Notes: generated from the letters alone by a model not told the origin. A DNA stretch of 33,014 nucleotides from an uncultured Lachnospiraceae bacterium (GCA_902779395.1 CACZBK010000031.1:1-33014), one strand, 5' to 3'. Shown: positions 6,786 through 16,510, numbered from the stretch's first letter. Made by a program: numbers and translations.

Positions 6786-8216
6786 ATGAGAAATTTTATG
6801 GATAAGGATTTTATGCTGTATAACGAGACTGCAAAGCATCTGTTTCATGATTATGCCAAAGACCTGCCTATAATCGATTATCACTGTCATATCTCGCCGC
6901 AGGAGATATATGAGGACCGCCGTTATGAGAATATCGCACAGATATGGCTCGGAGGACAGAATCCCGACGGAAGCTATGCGGGGGATCATTATAAGTGGCG
7001 TCTTATGCGTTCAAACGGTGTACCCGAGGAAAAAGTCACGGGTAATGCCGATCCTTACGAGAAATTCCTTGAGTTTGCAAAGACTCTGGAGATGGCTGTA
7101 GGAAATCCCATGTATCACTGGTCACATCTGGAGCTTAAAAAATATTTCGGTATAGATACACCTCTTACGGAAGATAATGCGAAGGAGATATGGGACAGGA
7201 CTTCCGAAATGCTTAAAAACGATCCTGATCTGTCAGCCAGAGGGATAATAAGGAGATCCAATGTTGCATATGTGGGAACCACTGACGATCCTGTCGACAG
7301 CCTTGAGTGGCATGAGAAGCTGGAAAAAGAGGAAAAGAGCTTTTGCGTGAGACCCTCGTTCCGTCCCGATAAAGCTGTTAATATCACCAAGAACGGCTTT
7401 GCGGCCTATATAGACAAGCTTGCAAAAAGCGTCGGAAAAGAAAGCTTAGACAGCGTGGATGAAGTGTGCGATGCACTTGCGAAGCGTCTGGATCACTTTA
7501 TGGCGCACGGATGCAAGGCAACGGATCACGGCCTTGACTATGTCATGTTCAGAAAAGGCAGCAATACAGAGGCCGAGGCAGCATTTAAAAAGGCCATGAA
7601 GGGTGAGAAGCTGAGCATAGAGGAGGCAGAGGTCTATCAGACAAAGCTTTTACTCTTCCTCGCAAAGAAATATCATGAGAAAAATGTGGTTATGGAGATA
7701 CATTACTCCTGCACGCGTAATGTGAATGAGCGTGTATGTTCCGCCCAGGGGCCTGATACAGGTTATGACATGATAGCAAAGAGCAGCTGCGGAGACGAGC
7801 TTGCAGCATTTTTCTCGGAACTTGATAAGACAAAGGAACTTCCCAGGACTATAGTATTTTCACTGGATCACAATGATTTTAACCAGATATCGACCTGCCT
7901 TGGCGCTTTCCAGTCAGAGGAGATAGCAGGAAAGATGCAGCTTGGTGCGGCATGGTGGTTTCTGGATTCCAGGGACGGGATGGAAGAACAGATGCGTTCT
8001 CTCGGTAATCTGGGTCTTCTTGGGAATTTTGTCGGCATGCTTACGGATTCACGTTCCCTTCTGTCCTATACAAGACATGAATATTTCCGCCGTATAGCCT
8101 GCAACCTTATCGGAAAATGGGTAGAGGACGGAGAATATCCCTGCAATGAAAAGAGCCTGAAAAAGATCATCGAAGGGATCTCATATTATAATGCCAAAAA
8201 GTATTTCGGGATCTGA
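6786..8216 (+). CDS. uxaC: Uronate isomerase (divergent UxaC)
   Basis: UxaC, an amidohydrolase-fold enzyme, interconverts D-glucuronate/D-fructuronate and D-galacturonate/D-tagaturonate. The metal-binding YHCH motif is at H33 and H35, and GDHYKWRLMRSNGV, VGTTDDPVDSLEWH and MLTDSRSLLSYTRHEYFRR are all family signatures. The start chosen is ATG 6786 (MRNFMDKDF), 9 nt after GAGAGG; an upstream in-frame start at 6702 lies inside the preceding gene. Compared with recalled E. coli and B. subtilis sequences there are ~9 extra residues (GQNPDGSYA) before GDHYKWR. The usual H-I-x-A-L-R-N segment reads HYSCTRN, and L-N-P-x-D-N reads LDHNDF. It may be an outlying UxaC or have altered specificity. Confidence 0.87.
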   Translation: MRNFMDKDFMLYNETAKHLFHDYAKDLPIIDYHCHISPQEIYEDRRYENIAQIWLGGQNPDGSYAGDHYKWRLMRSNGVPEEKVTGNADPYEKFLEFAKTLEMAVGNPMYHWSHLELKKYFGIDTPLTEDNAKEIWDRTSEMLKNDPDLSARGIIRRSNVAYVGTTDDPVDSLEWHEKLEKEEKSFCVRPSFRPDKAVNITKNGFAAYIDKLAKSVGKESLDSVDEVCDALAKRLDHFMAHGCKATDHGLDYVMFRKGSNTEAEAAFKKAMKGEKLSIEEAEVYQTKLLLFLAKKYHEKNVVMEIHYSCTRNVNERVCSAQGPDTGYDMIAKSSCGDELAAFFSELDKTKELPRTIVFSLDHNDFNQISTCLGAFQSEEIAGKMQLGAAWWFLDSRDGMEEQMRSLGNLGLLGNFVGMLTDSRSLLSYTRHEYFRRIACNLIGKWVEDGEYPCNEKSLKKIIEGISYYNAKKYFGI

Positions 8217-8228
8217 AGATAAAAAAGT

Positions 8229-8257
8229 TTGCATTTTAAAATATAGTGTAGTATAAT
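8229..8257 (+). promoter_or_regulatory. Promoter of rho
   Basis: TTGCAT (8229-8234), a 17-bp spacer and TATAAT (8252-8257). The start would be near 8264, leaving a ~140-nt leader before the rho ATG, in which I see no recognisable element. A long leader fits the autoregulation known for rho in some bacteria, but there is no direct sign of it here. Confidence 0.75.
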
Positions 8258-8404
8258 CCGTTCTGAACTGGAATATTTTGATCATTTCTTTGTTTTTTGT
8301 GTCTGGAGAACCCCGGTATTATAAATGCATGAGTGGATCTGCCAACAGGATAATCGTGAAAGATCAGCTTATCAATTTTTTTATTTGTCTTGGGAGGTTA
8401 TATA

Positions 8405-9892
8405 ATGGCAAATATGAGAGAGAGGTATGAGACTCTGTCCCTTGTTGACCTGAAGGAGATTGCCAAAGTCAGAGGGATCAAGGGTGTTTCTGCCATGAAA
8501 AAAGCCGATATCATCGAGGCTATGGTAGAAAAAGATGAAGAGGAATCAAAAACAGCACAGCCTGCTGCTGAACAACAGGCAGCACCGTCGGCACCGGCTC
8601 CGGCAGCCGAAAAGAAGTCTGATAATGTGCCTGCGGCATCTGCTCCGGCTGCTAACGGAAAGAAACAGCCTGCAGCATTTTCTTCCGCTCCCGCCCACAG
8701 TGATGGCGGCGAAAAGAGAAAGGTCGATGTGGAGCTGCTCTCAGCCGATGAGATAAAGGAATTAGACAGCGGCCAGGAAGTAGGCGGCATACTTGAAGTT
8801 ATGTCGGACGGCTTTGGATTCATACGCTGTGAGAATTTCCTTCCGGGCCAGAATGATGTTTATGTTGCTCCCAGCCAGATAAGAAGATTCGGTTTAAAGA
8901 CCGGTGATATCCTTAAAGGACATACCCGCATAAAGACAGAAAAAGAAAAGTTTGCCGCACTGCTGTATCTGACCAGCGTGAACGGTTTTGATCCCGAGAC
9001 TACATCCAAGAGATTCAATTTCGAGGATATGACTCCCATATTTCCAAATGAAAAGATACATCTTGAGAGACCGGGGGCACCGGTATCCATGCGTATCATG
9101 GATCTTATAAGCCCCATAGGCAAGGGACAGCGCGGTATGATCGTATCCCAGCCCAAGGCAGGTAAGACTACGCTGCTCAAGGATGTGGCAAAGTCAGTAA
9201 AGCTTAACCATCCCGATATGCATATGATAATCCTTCTTATAGATGAGCGTCCCGAGGAAGTTACCGATATGAAGGAAGAAGTTGGCGGTCCCGGAGTGGA
9301 GATCATCTATTCTACTTTTGATGAGACGCCCGAGCATCATAAGCGTGTTGCCGAGATGGTAGTGGAGCGTGCGAGACGTCTTGTGGAGTATAAAAAGGAT
9401 GTCATAATCCTTTTGGATTCCATCACAAGGCTTACCCGTGCATATAACCAGGTAGTTCCGCCCAGCGGACGTACGCTTTCCGGCGGTCTGGATCCCGCGG
9501 CCATGCATCCGCCCAAGAGATTCTTCGGTGCAGCCCGTAATATGCGCGAGGGAGGCAGCCTTACCATTCTGGCTACCGCACTGGTAGATACGGGAAGCAA
9601 GATGGATGATGTGGTTTATGAGGAATTCAAAGGCACCGGTAATATGGAACTCGTTCTTGACCGTAAGCTTTCCGAACGCAGGATATTCCCTGCCATAGAT
9701 ATACCCAAGTCTTCCACCCGCCGTGAGGATCTTCTGCTCACACCGGAGGAAATGGAAGCGATGAGCACCATCCGCAAGGCCATAAACGGTGTCCGTCCCG
9801 ATGATTCGGTTGACAAGATAATCGACATGTTCGCACGTACCACCAATAACAGGGATTTTGTCCATCTGGTGGAAAAAACAAGATTTTATTGA
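8405..9892 (+). CDS. rho: Transcription termination factor Rho
   Basis: Rho is a hexameric RNA helicase that terminates transcription. Order along the 495 residues: a Rho_N/SAP-like domain (about 5-45), an Ala/Pro-rich low-complexity insert (about 50-100), the cold-shock RNA-binding domain (EVMSDGFGFIRCENFLPGQN), then the RecA-type ATPase. The P-loop is QPKAGKTT with K254; Walker B is VIILLDSITRLTRAYN; the secondary RNA-binding region includes LSGGLDPAAMHPPKRFFG. The start is ATG 8405, 7 nt after GGGAGG; a TTG at 8390 overlaps that ribosome site. An insert between the N-terminal subdomains is common in Gram-positive Rho. The last codon overlaps the -35 of the rpmE promoter. Confidence 0.97.
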   Translation: MANMRERYETLSLVDLKEIAKVRGIKGVSAMKKADIIEAMVEKDEEESKTAQPAAEQQAAPSAPAPAAEKKSDNVPAASAPAANGKKQPAAFSSAPAHSDGGEKRKVDVELLSADEIKELDSGQEVGGILEVMSDGFGFIRCENFLPGQNDVYVAPSQIRRFGLKTGDILKGHTRIKTEKEKFAALLYLTSVNGFDPETTSKRFNFEDMTPIFPNEKIHLERPGAPVSMRIMDLISPIGKGQRGMIVSQPKAGKTTLLKDVAKSVKLNHPDMHMIILLIDERPEEVTDMKEEVGGPGVEIIYSTFDETPEHHKRVAEMVVERARRLVEYKKDVIILLDSITRLTRAYNQVVPPSGRTLSGGLDPAAMHPPKRFFGAARNMREGGSLTILATALVDTGSKMDDVVYEEFKGTGNMELVLDRKLSERRIFPAIDIPKSSTRREDLLLTPEEMEAMSTIRKAINGVRPDDSVDKIIDMFARTTNNRDFVHLVEKTRFY

Positions 9893-9917
9893 CATGTGAA
9901 GCATGCTGTGATATAGT
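9889..9917 (+). promoter_or_regulatory. Promoter of rpmE, overlapping the rho stop codon
   Basis: A perfect TTGACA (9889-9894) begins in the last codons of rho and is followed after 17 bp by TATAGT (9912-9917). The start would be near 9924. The leader can form a bulged 7-bp hairpin around 9961-9983, possibly relevant to ribosomal-protein autoregulation, but this is weak. Confidence 0.75.
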
Positions 9918-10005
9918 TTAAAAGCTGTTTTTAACCAAGGAGTGTCCCACACACATATACAGAAATACCCTTATGTATCTGTGAGGCGGGAAGAAGGAGT
10001 GAAAA

Positions 10006-10209
10006 ATGAGAGAAGGAATACATCCTGAATACTATCAGGCAACTGTCACCTGCAACTGCGGTAACACTTTCGTGACCGGAAGCACCAAGAAAGAGATCCA
10101 CGTGGAAATCTGCTCTAAGTGCCATCCTTTTTATACCGGTCAGCAGAAAGCAACACAGGCAAGAGGCCGTGTTGATAAGTTCAATAAGAAGTACGGAACA
10201 GGCAAGTAG
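10006..10209 (+). CDS. rpmE: 50S ribosomal protein L31 (zinc-binding form)
   Basis: A 67-residue ribosomal protein of the large subunit. It keeps the zinc ligands C16, C18, C36 and C39 (CNCG and [12 protein letters not shown]), so it is the zinc-containing paralogue rather than the zinc-free form made under zinc starvation. AAGGAG precedes the ATG. Its transcript is expected to end largely at the hairpin at 10235-10269. Confidence 0.97.
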   Translation: MREGIHPEYYQATVTCNCGNTFVTGSTKKEIHVEICSKCHPFYTGQQKATQARGRVDKFNKKYGTGK

Positions 10210-10234
10210 GACAGAAGGTTCAAAAAGTGAAATG

Positions 10235-10269
10235 AGGTTGGGATGGCGTATGTTCATCTCAACCTTTTT
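10235..10269 (+). terminator. Terminator after rpmE
   Basis: AGGTTGGGA (10235-10243) pairs with TCTCAACCT (10257-10265), 9 bp with one G-U, followed by TTTTT. It lies 21 nt upstream of the next ATG. No separate promoter was recognised for that gene, so read-through or a leaky terminator may feed it. Confidence 0.75.
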
Positions 10270-10290
10270 CGTTATCTTAAGGAGAATCAT

Positions 10291-11730
10291 ATGGCGAAAA
10301 GAAGACGCAGGAGCGTTTTTTCCGGAATAGGCGGGCAGGCTGTCTTAGAAGGCGTTATGATGCGCAACAGACAGGAATATGCCATAGCCGTACGCAAGCC
10401 TGACGGGAGCATAGGCGTGGAAATAAAGCAGCTGGAGGATAAGAAGAACAAGCTGCTCAGAAAAATACCGCTGGTACGCGGAGTGATAGCTTTTGTGGAG
10501 TCGCTGATGCTGGGGATGGATATCCTCTCTTATTCTGCGGCTTTTTTTGACGATGAGGAAGAAGAGGAAAAAGCCGGGAATAAAAAGAGCCTGATGGAAA
10601 AGCTTTTTAAGGATAAGGCAGAAGATGTGGTGATGGCACTTACCGTACTGTTTTCGATCGCCTTTGCGATACTTCTTTTTATGGTGCTGCCGTATGCGGT
10701 ATCGGAACTTCTGGGAAAATATATCAGGAACAAGTCACTGATCCTTCTGATAGAAGGAGCGCTGCGCATACTGATATTCGTGCTCTATGTGGCAGGTATC
10801 GCTCTTATGAAGGATATACGCAGGCTTTACCAGTATCATGGAGCGGAGCATAAATGTATCAATTGCGTGGAGACGGGAAGGCCTCTTACTGTGGAGAATG
10901 TAATGAGATCCTCACGTTTTCATAAACGCTGCGGGACCAGTTTTATGCTTTTTGTGGTAGTCCTGGGAGTGATACTCTGTTTCTTCATACGTACCGAGAT
11001 CTGGTGGCTTAAGATAGTCATACGCCTGGCTCTGGTGCCTGTTATTGCGGGTATCGCTTTTGAACTGCTGCAGCTTGCGGGAAAAAAAGAGAGTTTTCTT
11101 TTATCCCTTATATCCACACCGGGGCTTCTTCTCCAGAAGGTTACTACCAAAGAGCCGGATGAGAGCATGGTTGAGGTGGCTATAGCCGCAACGGAGGCTG
11201 TATTTGACTGGGAGGCATTTCAGAAGAAGCACTTTAAGACAAAAATGGTTAAAAAAACACGTACCGAAGCTGACGGCCGTGAGGTGGAGACCGGTGAAGA
11301 TACCATGCAGATAGATGTGCTTGAGATAGAAGATATGCTGCGAAGCGGTTATACCGGCGTGATCAACAGGGATGCGATAAACAGAGAGCTTCAGGGTGGT
11401 GCGGCTGATATGGGATACGATCCTTACGCTGACATGAACGGCACCGTAAACGGCAGTATGAACCGCAATGTAGGCGGCAGTATGAACGGATATATGGGCG
11501 GAAACGGCTATAACGGTAACGGATATGCCGGAAACGGATACAACGAAAACGGATATACAGGCAACGGCTATGACAGTAATGTTTACGGCGAAAACAGTTA
11601 TGCCGGTAACGGCAGCGATGAAAATGAATATAACGGCTATGATGAAGATATGTATAACGGCAGCGGATATTATGAGAACGGATACGGCAATAACGGATAC
11701 AATGGCAACAAATGGGGTCAGGGACAGTGA
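10291..11730 (+). CDS. DUF1385 membrane protein (YqhQ-like) with Asn-Gly-Tyr-rich tail
   Basis: A 479-residue DUF1385 protein. The N-terminal signature SGIGGQAVLEGVMMRN and the core motif YQYHGAEHKCINCVE are present, with several hydrophobic membrane segments (about 110-180 and 210-260). Biochemical function is unknown. The start is ATG 10291 after AAGGAG; an in-frame start at 10243 lies inside the rpmE terminator. The unusual part is the last ~90 residues, a low-complexity run of Asn-Gly-Tyr units interspersed with Asp/Glu, probably disordered. From recall, typical members end soon after the core. The stop overlaps the probable GTG start of prmC. Confidence 0.88.
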   Translation: MAKRRRRSVFSGIGGQAVLEGVMMRNRQEYAIAVRKPDGSIGVEIKQLEDKKNKLLRKIPLVRGVIAFVESLMLGMDILSYSAAFFDDEEEEEKAGNKKSLMEKLFKDKAEDVVMALTVLFSIAFAILLFMVLPYAVSELLGKYIRNKSLILLIEGALRILIFVLYVAGIALMKDIRRLYQYHGAEHKCINCVETGRPLTVENVMRSSRFHKRCGTSFMLFVVVLGVILCFFIRTEIWWLKIVIRLALVPVIAGIAFELLQLAGKKESFLLSLISTPGLLLQKVTTKEPDESMVEVAIAATEAVFDWEAFQKKHFKTKMVKKTRTEADGREVETGEDTMQIDVLEIEDMLRSGYTGVINRDAINRELQGGAADMGYDPYADMNGTVNGSMNRNVGGSMNGYMGGNGYNGNGYAGNGYNENGYTGNGYDSNVYGENSYAGNGSDENEYNGYDEDMYNGSGYYENGYGNNGYNGNKWGQGQ

Positions 11731-12602
11731 CATACAAAGAGGCCTGCAATGAGGCTGTAAGACGGCTTGAGGCAGCACAAGTTCCGGAGGCAAAGGAAAA
11801 CGCGCTTCTTTTACTTGAACATGTATGCGCTGCGAAACGGCAGGATCTGTACCTGCATCCCGATCGTGTGCTGGATGAAGATGAACAGGCAGAGCTTGAT
11901 AAGCTGATATCGGCGCGGGCAGAGCGGATCCCGCTTCAGCAGCTGACAGGCACACAGTTTTTTATGGGCCTTGAGTTTTGCGTTAACGGATCTGTGCTGA
12001 TACCCAGACAGGATACGGAGGTTTTAGCCGAGCGGGTATTAAAAGACGGAGTAAGCGGAAAGAGACTGCTGGATCTGTGTACGGGAAGCGGCTGCATACT
12101 TATAAGCATCGCCTGTATCGGAAAGGCTTCCTATGCGGCAGGCTGTGATATTTCTGCAAAAGCCTTATCCGTGGCAGAGGAGAATGCACGTATACTTGGT
12201 GTGGATGCTGTGTTTTATGAAGGTGATCTGTTTGGGGCATTGCCGGATACTCTTAAGGGAAGCTTTGATGTTATCACCGCCAATCCCCCTTACATAAGGA
12301 GCGGAGATATCGCAGGCCTTATGCCGGAGGTAAGGGAACATGAACCCATAGGGGCACTGGACGGCGGAGAAGACGGACTTGTCTTTTACAGACGTATAGC
12401 CGCGGAGGCAGAAGAATGGCTTGCTAAAGGGGGCCGCATTTATATGGAGACCGGCTGCGACCAGGCTGAAGCCGTCTGTGATATCTTCGCAGGAAGAGCT
12501 TATAAAGATATTGAAGTGATAAAGGATTATGCAGGGTTGGACAGGGTAGTCTGCTGCAGTAATAAGGAGAGACAGATATGTTCGGACAATTGGAAGATAT
12601 AG
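11727..12602 (+). CDS. prmC: Release factor glutamine N5-methyltransferase
   Basis: PrmC (HemK) methylates the glutamine of the GGQ motif in release factors using SAM. An N-terminal helical release-factor-binding domain (about 1-80) precedes a Rossmann methyltransferase with motif [17 protein letters not shown] and the catalytic/substrate-binding NPPY at N186-Y189. The start chosen is GTG 11727, giving [10 protein letters not shown] as in homologues and overlapping the upstream stop (GTGA). ATG 11712 in the same frame is possible but has no ribosome site. The gene overlaps prfA by 25 nt, so enzyme and substrate are translationally linked. Confidence 0.94.
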   Translation: MTYKEACNEAVRRLEAAQVPEAKENALLLLEHVCAAKRQDLYLHPDRVLDEDEQAELDKLISARAERIPLQQLTGTQFFMGLEFCVNGSVLIPRQDTEVLAERVLKDGVSGKRLLDLCTGSGCILISIACIGKASYAAGCDISAKALSVAEENARILGVDAVFYEGDLFGALPDTLKGSFDVITANPPYIRSGDIAGLMPEVREHEPIGALDGGEDGLVFYRRIAAEAEEWLAKGGRIYMETGCDQAEAVCDIFAGRAYKDIEVIKDYAGLDRVVCCSNKERQICSDNWKI

Positions 12603-13654
12603 AAAGAAGATTTGAAGAAGTATTAAATGAACTTGCCGAGCCGGGTACTACCGGAGATCAGAAGCGTTTTCAAAAGCTGATGAAGGAGCAGGCAGATCTG
12701 ACGCCGCTTGTAGAGGCGTACAGGGAGTATAAGAAGTCCAGGCAGGATGCAGAGGATGCCATAAGTATGTTGGAAGAAGAGAAGGATCCCGATATGAGGG
12801 AGATGCTCAAAGAAGAACATGCCGCTGCAAAGGAAAAAGAGGCGGAGCTCGAGGAGAGGCTTAAGGTCCTTCTTTTACCCAAGGACCCCAATGATGATAA
12901 GGATGTTGTGGTGGAGATACGTGCGGGAGCCGGCGGTGATGAGGCTGCTCTTTTTGCTGCTGAGTTATACCGGATGTATGCGCACTTTGCCGAGAGCCGC
13001 AGGTGGAAGACAGAACTTGTAAATGCCGATGAGACCGGTATAGGCGGTATGAAGGAAGTGGAATTTATCGTGAGCGGTAACGGGGCATATTCGGTCCTGA
13101 AATATGAGAGCGGTGTACATCGTGTACAGCGTGTGCCGGAAACCGAAAGCGGAGGACGTATCCATACATCCACAGCTACGGTGGCTGTTATGCCGGAAGC
13201 AGAGGATGTGGAAGTCGAGATAGATGAAAAGGATATAAGGATAGACGTTATGCGTGCATCCGGAAACGGCGGGCAGTGCGTTAATACCACTGACTCAGCT
13301 GTGCGCCTTACCCATTATCCTACAGGTATAGTGATCTATTCACAGACGGAAAAGAGCCAGATACAGAATAAGGAAAAGGCTTTTGCCCTTCTGCGTGCAA
13401 AGCTTTACGATCTGGAGTGCCAGAAAGCCCATGATGCAGAGGCAGATCTGAGACGCAGCCAGATAGGTACAGGGGACCGCTCGGAAAAGATCCGTACCTA
13501 TAATTTCCCGCAGGGAAGGGTTACGGATCATCGTATAGGGCTTACGCTTTACAAGATAGATAAGATAATGGACGGTGATCTGCAGGAGATCATAGATGCC
13601 TGCATCACGGCCGACCAGGCAGCGAAGCTTTTAAAGATGGGAGAGAGTGCATAA
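12578..13654 (+). CDS. prfA: Peptide chain release factor 1
   Basis: RF1 recognises UAA and UAG and triggers peptide release. Of the 358 residues, the stop-codon recognition tripeptide is P187-E-T189 in VQRVPETES, the P-x-T form of RF1 rather than the SPF of RF2. The catalytic GGQ is at 231-233 in [11 protein letters not shown]233 is the expected target of PrmC, encoded immediately upstream. AAGGAG precedes the ATG inside prmC. Length and domain order are normal. Confidence 0.97.
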   Translation: MFGQLEDIERRFEEVLNELAEPGTTGDQKRFQKLMKEQADLTPLVEAYREYKKSRQDAEDAISMLEEEKDPDMREMLKEEHAAAKEKEAELEERLKVLLLPKDPNDDKDVVVEIRAGAGGDEAALFAAELYRMYAHFAESRRWKTELVNADETGIGGMKEVEFIVSGNGAYSVLKYESGVHRVQRVPETESGGRIHTSTATVAVMPEAEDVEVEIDEKDIRIDVMRASGNGGQCVNTTDSAVRLTHYPTGIVIYSQTEKSQIQNKEKAFALLRAKLYDLECQKAHDAEADLRRSQIGTGDRSEKIRTYNFPQGRVTDHRIGLTLYKIDKIMDGDLQEIIDACITADQAAKLLKMGESA

Positions 13655-14582
13655 ATTGGATACCGGCAGAGGGAAAAGAAAGATCAACGGAATGGATGTG
13701 CTGGAAGCTCTTAAGGACATCCTGCTCATCGTTACACTGTGCTGTTTTGCCATAGCTGTTATCGCCACGGTAAAATCAGAGGTTGATAAGAAACGTAACC
13801 GGGATGAGACCGATGAACTGCGCCGCAGGGTGGCAGCTGTTCAGGTTCAGGATGATGTTCAGGATAATGTTAAGGTTGTAACGGTGCCTGTAACGGGTGA
13901 CAGTAATGAGACGACAGCAGCGGATGAAGAGGAAGAGATCATACCCGATCCCGTGATACTGGATGAATATAAGGAGCTTTATGATGAAAATCCGGATCTG
14001 GCCGGATGGATCAGGATCGATGATACCAGGATAGATTATCCGGTTATGCAGACCTTTGGCGAGAATGAATGGTACTATCTGGATAAGAGCTTCTCAAAGA
14101 CCAGGAATTCAAACGGAAGCCTGTTTGCAGATCCGTCTTGTACAATCGGCACAGGAAGTGTAAAATATGACTACAGGGACGGTACCCGTCCGTCCACCAA
14201 TATAATAATATTCGGACACAGGATGAACAACGGTGATATGTTCGGGGGCCTTGGAAAGTATCTTAAAAAGGATTACGGAATGGCCCACAATATCATTTAT
14301 TTTGATTCGCTTTATGAGCACAGGGAATATGAGCTTTTAGCAGTGTTCAGATCAAAGATCTTCTATAAAGACGAAGATGTGTTCAAATATTATCAGTTTA
14401 CTGCTGCCTCAACAAAGGCAGAATTCGAAGAATCATATAACAGTATCAAAGAACAGGCAGTGTATGATACGGGTGTGGAGGCACAGTGGGGTGATGAATT
14501 CATAACCTTATCAACCTGTGATCATTATACTGCAAACGGACGGCTGGTGGTTGTGGCAAAAAGAACAGATAATAAAAAATGA
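13647..14582 (+). CDS. Class B sortase
   Basis: A membrane-anchored transpeptidase that attaches surface proteins or pilins to cell wall. One N-terminal transmembrane segment (about 24-43) is followed by a charged stalk and the sortase barrel. The triad is H191 ([12 protein letters not shown]), C291 (TLSTCDHY) and R299. The helix between strands typical of class B fits the spacing. The start is uncertain: GTG 13647 overlaps the prfA stop, while TTG 13656 and ATG 13692 are alternatives that keep the membrane segment. No substrate with an obvious sorting signal is in the window, and the two LRR surface proteins lack one. It follows prfA directly, suggesting co-transcription. Confidence 0.88.
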   Translation: MHKLDTGRGKRKINGMDVLEALKDILLIVTLCCFAIAVIATVKSEVDKKRNRDETDELRRRVAAVQVQDDVQDNVKVVTVPVTGDSNETTAADEEEEIIPDPVILDEYKELYDENPDLAGWIRIDDTRIDYPVMQTFGENEWYYLDKSFSKTRNSNGSLFADPSCTIGTGSVKYDYRDGTRPSTNIIIFGHRMNNGDMFGGLGKYLKKDYGMAHNIIYFDSLYEHREYELLAVFRSKIFYKDEDVFKYYQFTAASTKAEFEESYNSIKEQAVYDTGVEAQWGDEFITLSTCDHYTANGRLVVVAKRTDNKK

Positions 14583-14603
14583 TGTATAATATAGGGGGCT
14601 TAT

Positions 14604-16505
14604 ATGAAGAAAAAAGTCGCTGTATTTACAAACGGATGGAGTGATGATTATCTGGATTTTGCATTGGAAGGTATCAAAAGACGCGCATCCGAGGATAACA
14701 TCGACGTATTTATCTTTCTTGACTACACTTCTTATGACAAGACTCCCGAAGATATAAGCGGCGAGTTAAATATCCTGAATCTTCCCGTGCTTTCGGATTT
14801 CGACGGCATACTTCTTATGGGGAACACCCTGAATAATGCAGGTGAGAATCAGATCCTTCGTGAAAAGCTACTTAAGACGGAGGTTCCTTCACTGTGTCTT
14901 GAATATGTGCTCGATGGTATAAACTGCATAAGGACCGAAAATATAAACGGCATGAAGGAACTCATGGAGCATTTGATAAGCGTTCATGGTATGAAGGATG
15001 TATTCTGGATCGGAGGACCCGGTGATAACGAAGACAGCCGGGACAGATATCAGGCAGTGAAAGATGTTATGCAGGAGCACGGTCTGAGCCTTGATCCGGA
15101 AAAATGTTTTGACGGAAGCTGGAGTTACGCCATAGTTGAGGAACAGCTGCCGGATATCATTGTGAAGATGAAGAAGCTTCCCGATGTATTTGTATGTGCT
15201 AATGACTCCATGGCATTGGGAGCCTGTGCCGCATTGGATAAGGCAGGTTACGAAGTACCAGGGGATGTGGTTGTTACGGGCTTTGATAATCTGATGAGCG
15301 GGAATCATTTTTCACCGATACTGACATCGGTGGACCGCGGATGGAATGAAAGAAGCTATCAGGCAATGGACAGTCTGATAGAGCTTATGAACGGCGGGGA
15401 GAACTTTGGGGATAAAGTATATCACTCGACTTTTGATAAGGGTGAAAGCTGCGGCTGTTCGCTGGGTGATGAAGGTATAAGGATACAGAAGGAAGCGCGG
15501 AAGAGTGCTTTTCAGGTACCTATAGAGAGGACTATTTTTGACTGGCACCTTATAGAGATCGATGAATCGGTCGCCAATGTTAAGACGCCTGAAGATATCC
15601 ATACCTCTTTTTCCGGAATGTGGGAAAAAAGCCATGTTTATGAGGGGAATGATTTTTACATCTGTCTGGACAGGTCTTTTATTGATTCGATGGAAGGCAG
15701 TGAGAAATGCATCACCGAAGGATATAGCGATACTATAGATATTATTTATGGGATGAAGGATGGAAAAACTGTACCCAGGACCACGATCTCCGTAAATGAT
15801 ATAGTGCCCGGATATGATCCTGATTCCGTTCATACCGATATGTATCTGATGGTGCCTCTTCATATGGGAGCAGAGAGCTTCGGATATTACGTGAGTAAGA
15901 ATAAATTCAGTATTATCAAGGATTTTTATCTTAACTCACTTACAAGGCATATCACTACAGGCCTTGCCAGGGCGCGCCAGAATATAAGGCTCGAGAAACT
16001 GAACCGTATCCTTGCGGATATATCGGTAAGGGATGAGCTCACCGGTCTTTATAACAGGATGGGATATGAGAAGATAGTGATCCCTTATCTGGATGAGCTG
16101 CGCAATAATAAACATAAATCAGTGATCATGGTTGCGGATATCAACAGGATGAAGGTTATAAATGACGAGTTTGGTCATCTTCAGGGTGATACGGCTATCA
16201 AGATCGTTGCCAATGTGATAAAGAGTACTGTTCCCGGCAGCTGGAAGGCTGTGAGATACGGCGGTGATGAATATGTTATCATAGGAGAGTATGATATAGC
16301 CGGAGATATAGAGTCTGTAAAAATCGGCATAATCGATAAGGCCAGGCGTGTATCGGAAGATCTGAACCTGCCTTTCAGGCTGAGTGTGAGCGTAGGCTAC
16401 GTGATCATCGAGCCCGAAAATGCACTTGGGAATGAGGAATACTTCCGCATGGCTGATGAAGCCATGTACGAGATGAAGCAGGAAGCCCACAGGAAAGAGC
16501 AGTAG
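14604..16505 (+). CDS. Diguanylate cyclase with LacI-type sugar-sensor domain
   Basis: A 633-residue protein with an unusual order: a LacI/periplasmic-binding-type sensor (about 1-280; DVFVCANDSMALGACAAL and VVVTGFDNLMS are its signatures), a middle region of ~170 residues of unknown fold, and a C-terminal GGDEF domain (about 465-630). There is no helix-turn-helix, signal peptide or membrane segment, so the sensor should be cytoplasmic. The active-site loop is G553-G-D-E-Y557, with Tyr for the last Phe. The metal-binding DINRMKVINDEFGH is present, so c-di-GMP synthesis is plausible. The RxxD inhibitory site is absent. It lies 21 nt after the sortase gene with a GGGGG ribosome site. Confidence 0.86.
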   Translation: MKKKVAVFTNGWSDDYLDFALEGIKRRASEDNIDVFIFLDYTSYDKTPEDISGELNILNLPVLSDFDGILLMGNTLNNAGENQILREKLLKTEVPSLCLEYVLDGINCIRTENINGMKELMEHLISVHGMKDVFWIGGPGDNEDSRDRYQAVKDVMQEHGLSLDPEKCFDGSWSYAIVEEQLPDIIVKMKKLPDVFVCANDSMALGACAALDKAGYEVPGDVVVTGFDNLMSGNHFSPILTSVDRGWNERSYQAMDSLIELMNGGENFGDKVYHSTFDKGESCGCSLGDEGIRIQKEARKSAFQVPIERTIFDWHLIEIDESVANVKTPEDIHTSFSGMWEKSHVYEGNDFYICLDRSFIDSMEGSEKCITEGYSDTIDIIYGMKDGKTVPRTTISVNDIVPGYDPDSVHTDMYLMVPLHMGAESFGYYVSKNKFSIIKDFYLNSLTRHITTGLARARQNIRLEKLNRILADISVRDELTGLYNRMGYEKIVIPYLDELRNNKHKSVIMVADINRMKVINDEFGHLQGDTAIKIVANVIKSTVPGSWKAVRYGGDEYVIIGEYDIAGDIESVKIGIIDKARRVSEDLNLPFRLSVSVGYVIIEPENALGNEEYFRMADEAMYEMKQEAHRKEQ

Positions 16506-16510
16506 AAAGA

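Noticed and set aside
11101-11955. Long minus-strand open frame (284 codons) opposite the DUF1385 tail and prmC start
   Set aside because: It is the antisense reading of repetitive Asn-Gly-Tyr codons and overlaps two well-supported genes; it has no ribosome site or family resemblance.
12670-13290. Minus-strand open frame of 206 codons inside prfA
   Set aside because: A Ser-rich antisense translation of a certain gene; no start signal.
14585-14590. Promoter just upstream of the GGDEF gene
   Set aside because: A TATAAT is present, but no -35 hexamer is found at suitable spacing, and the gene is 21 nt behind the sortase gene.
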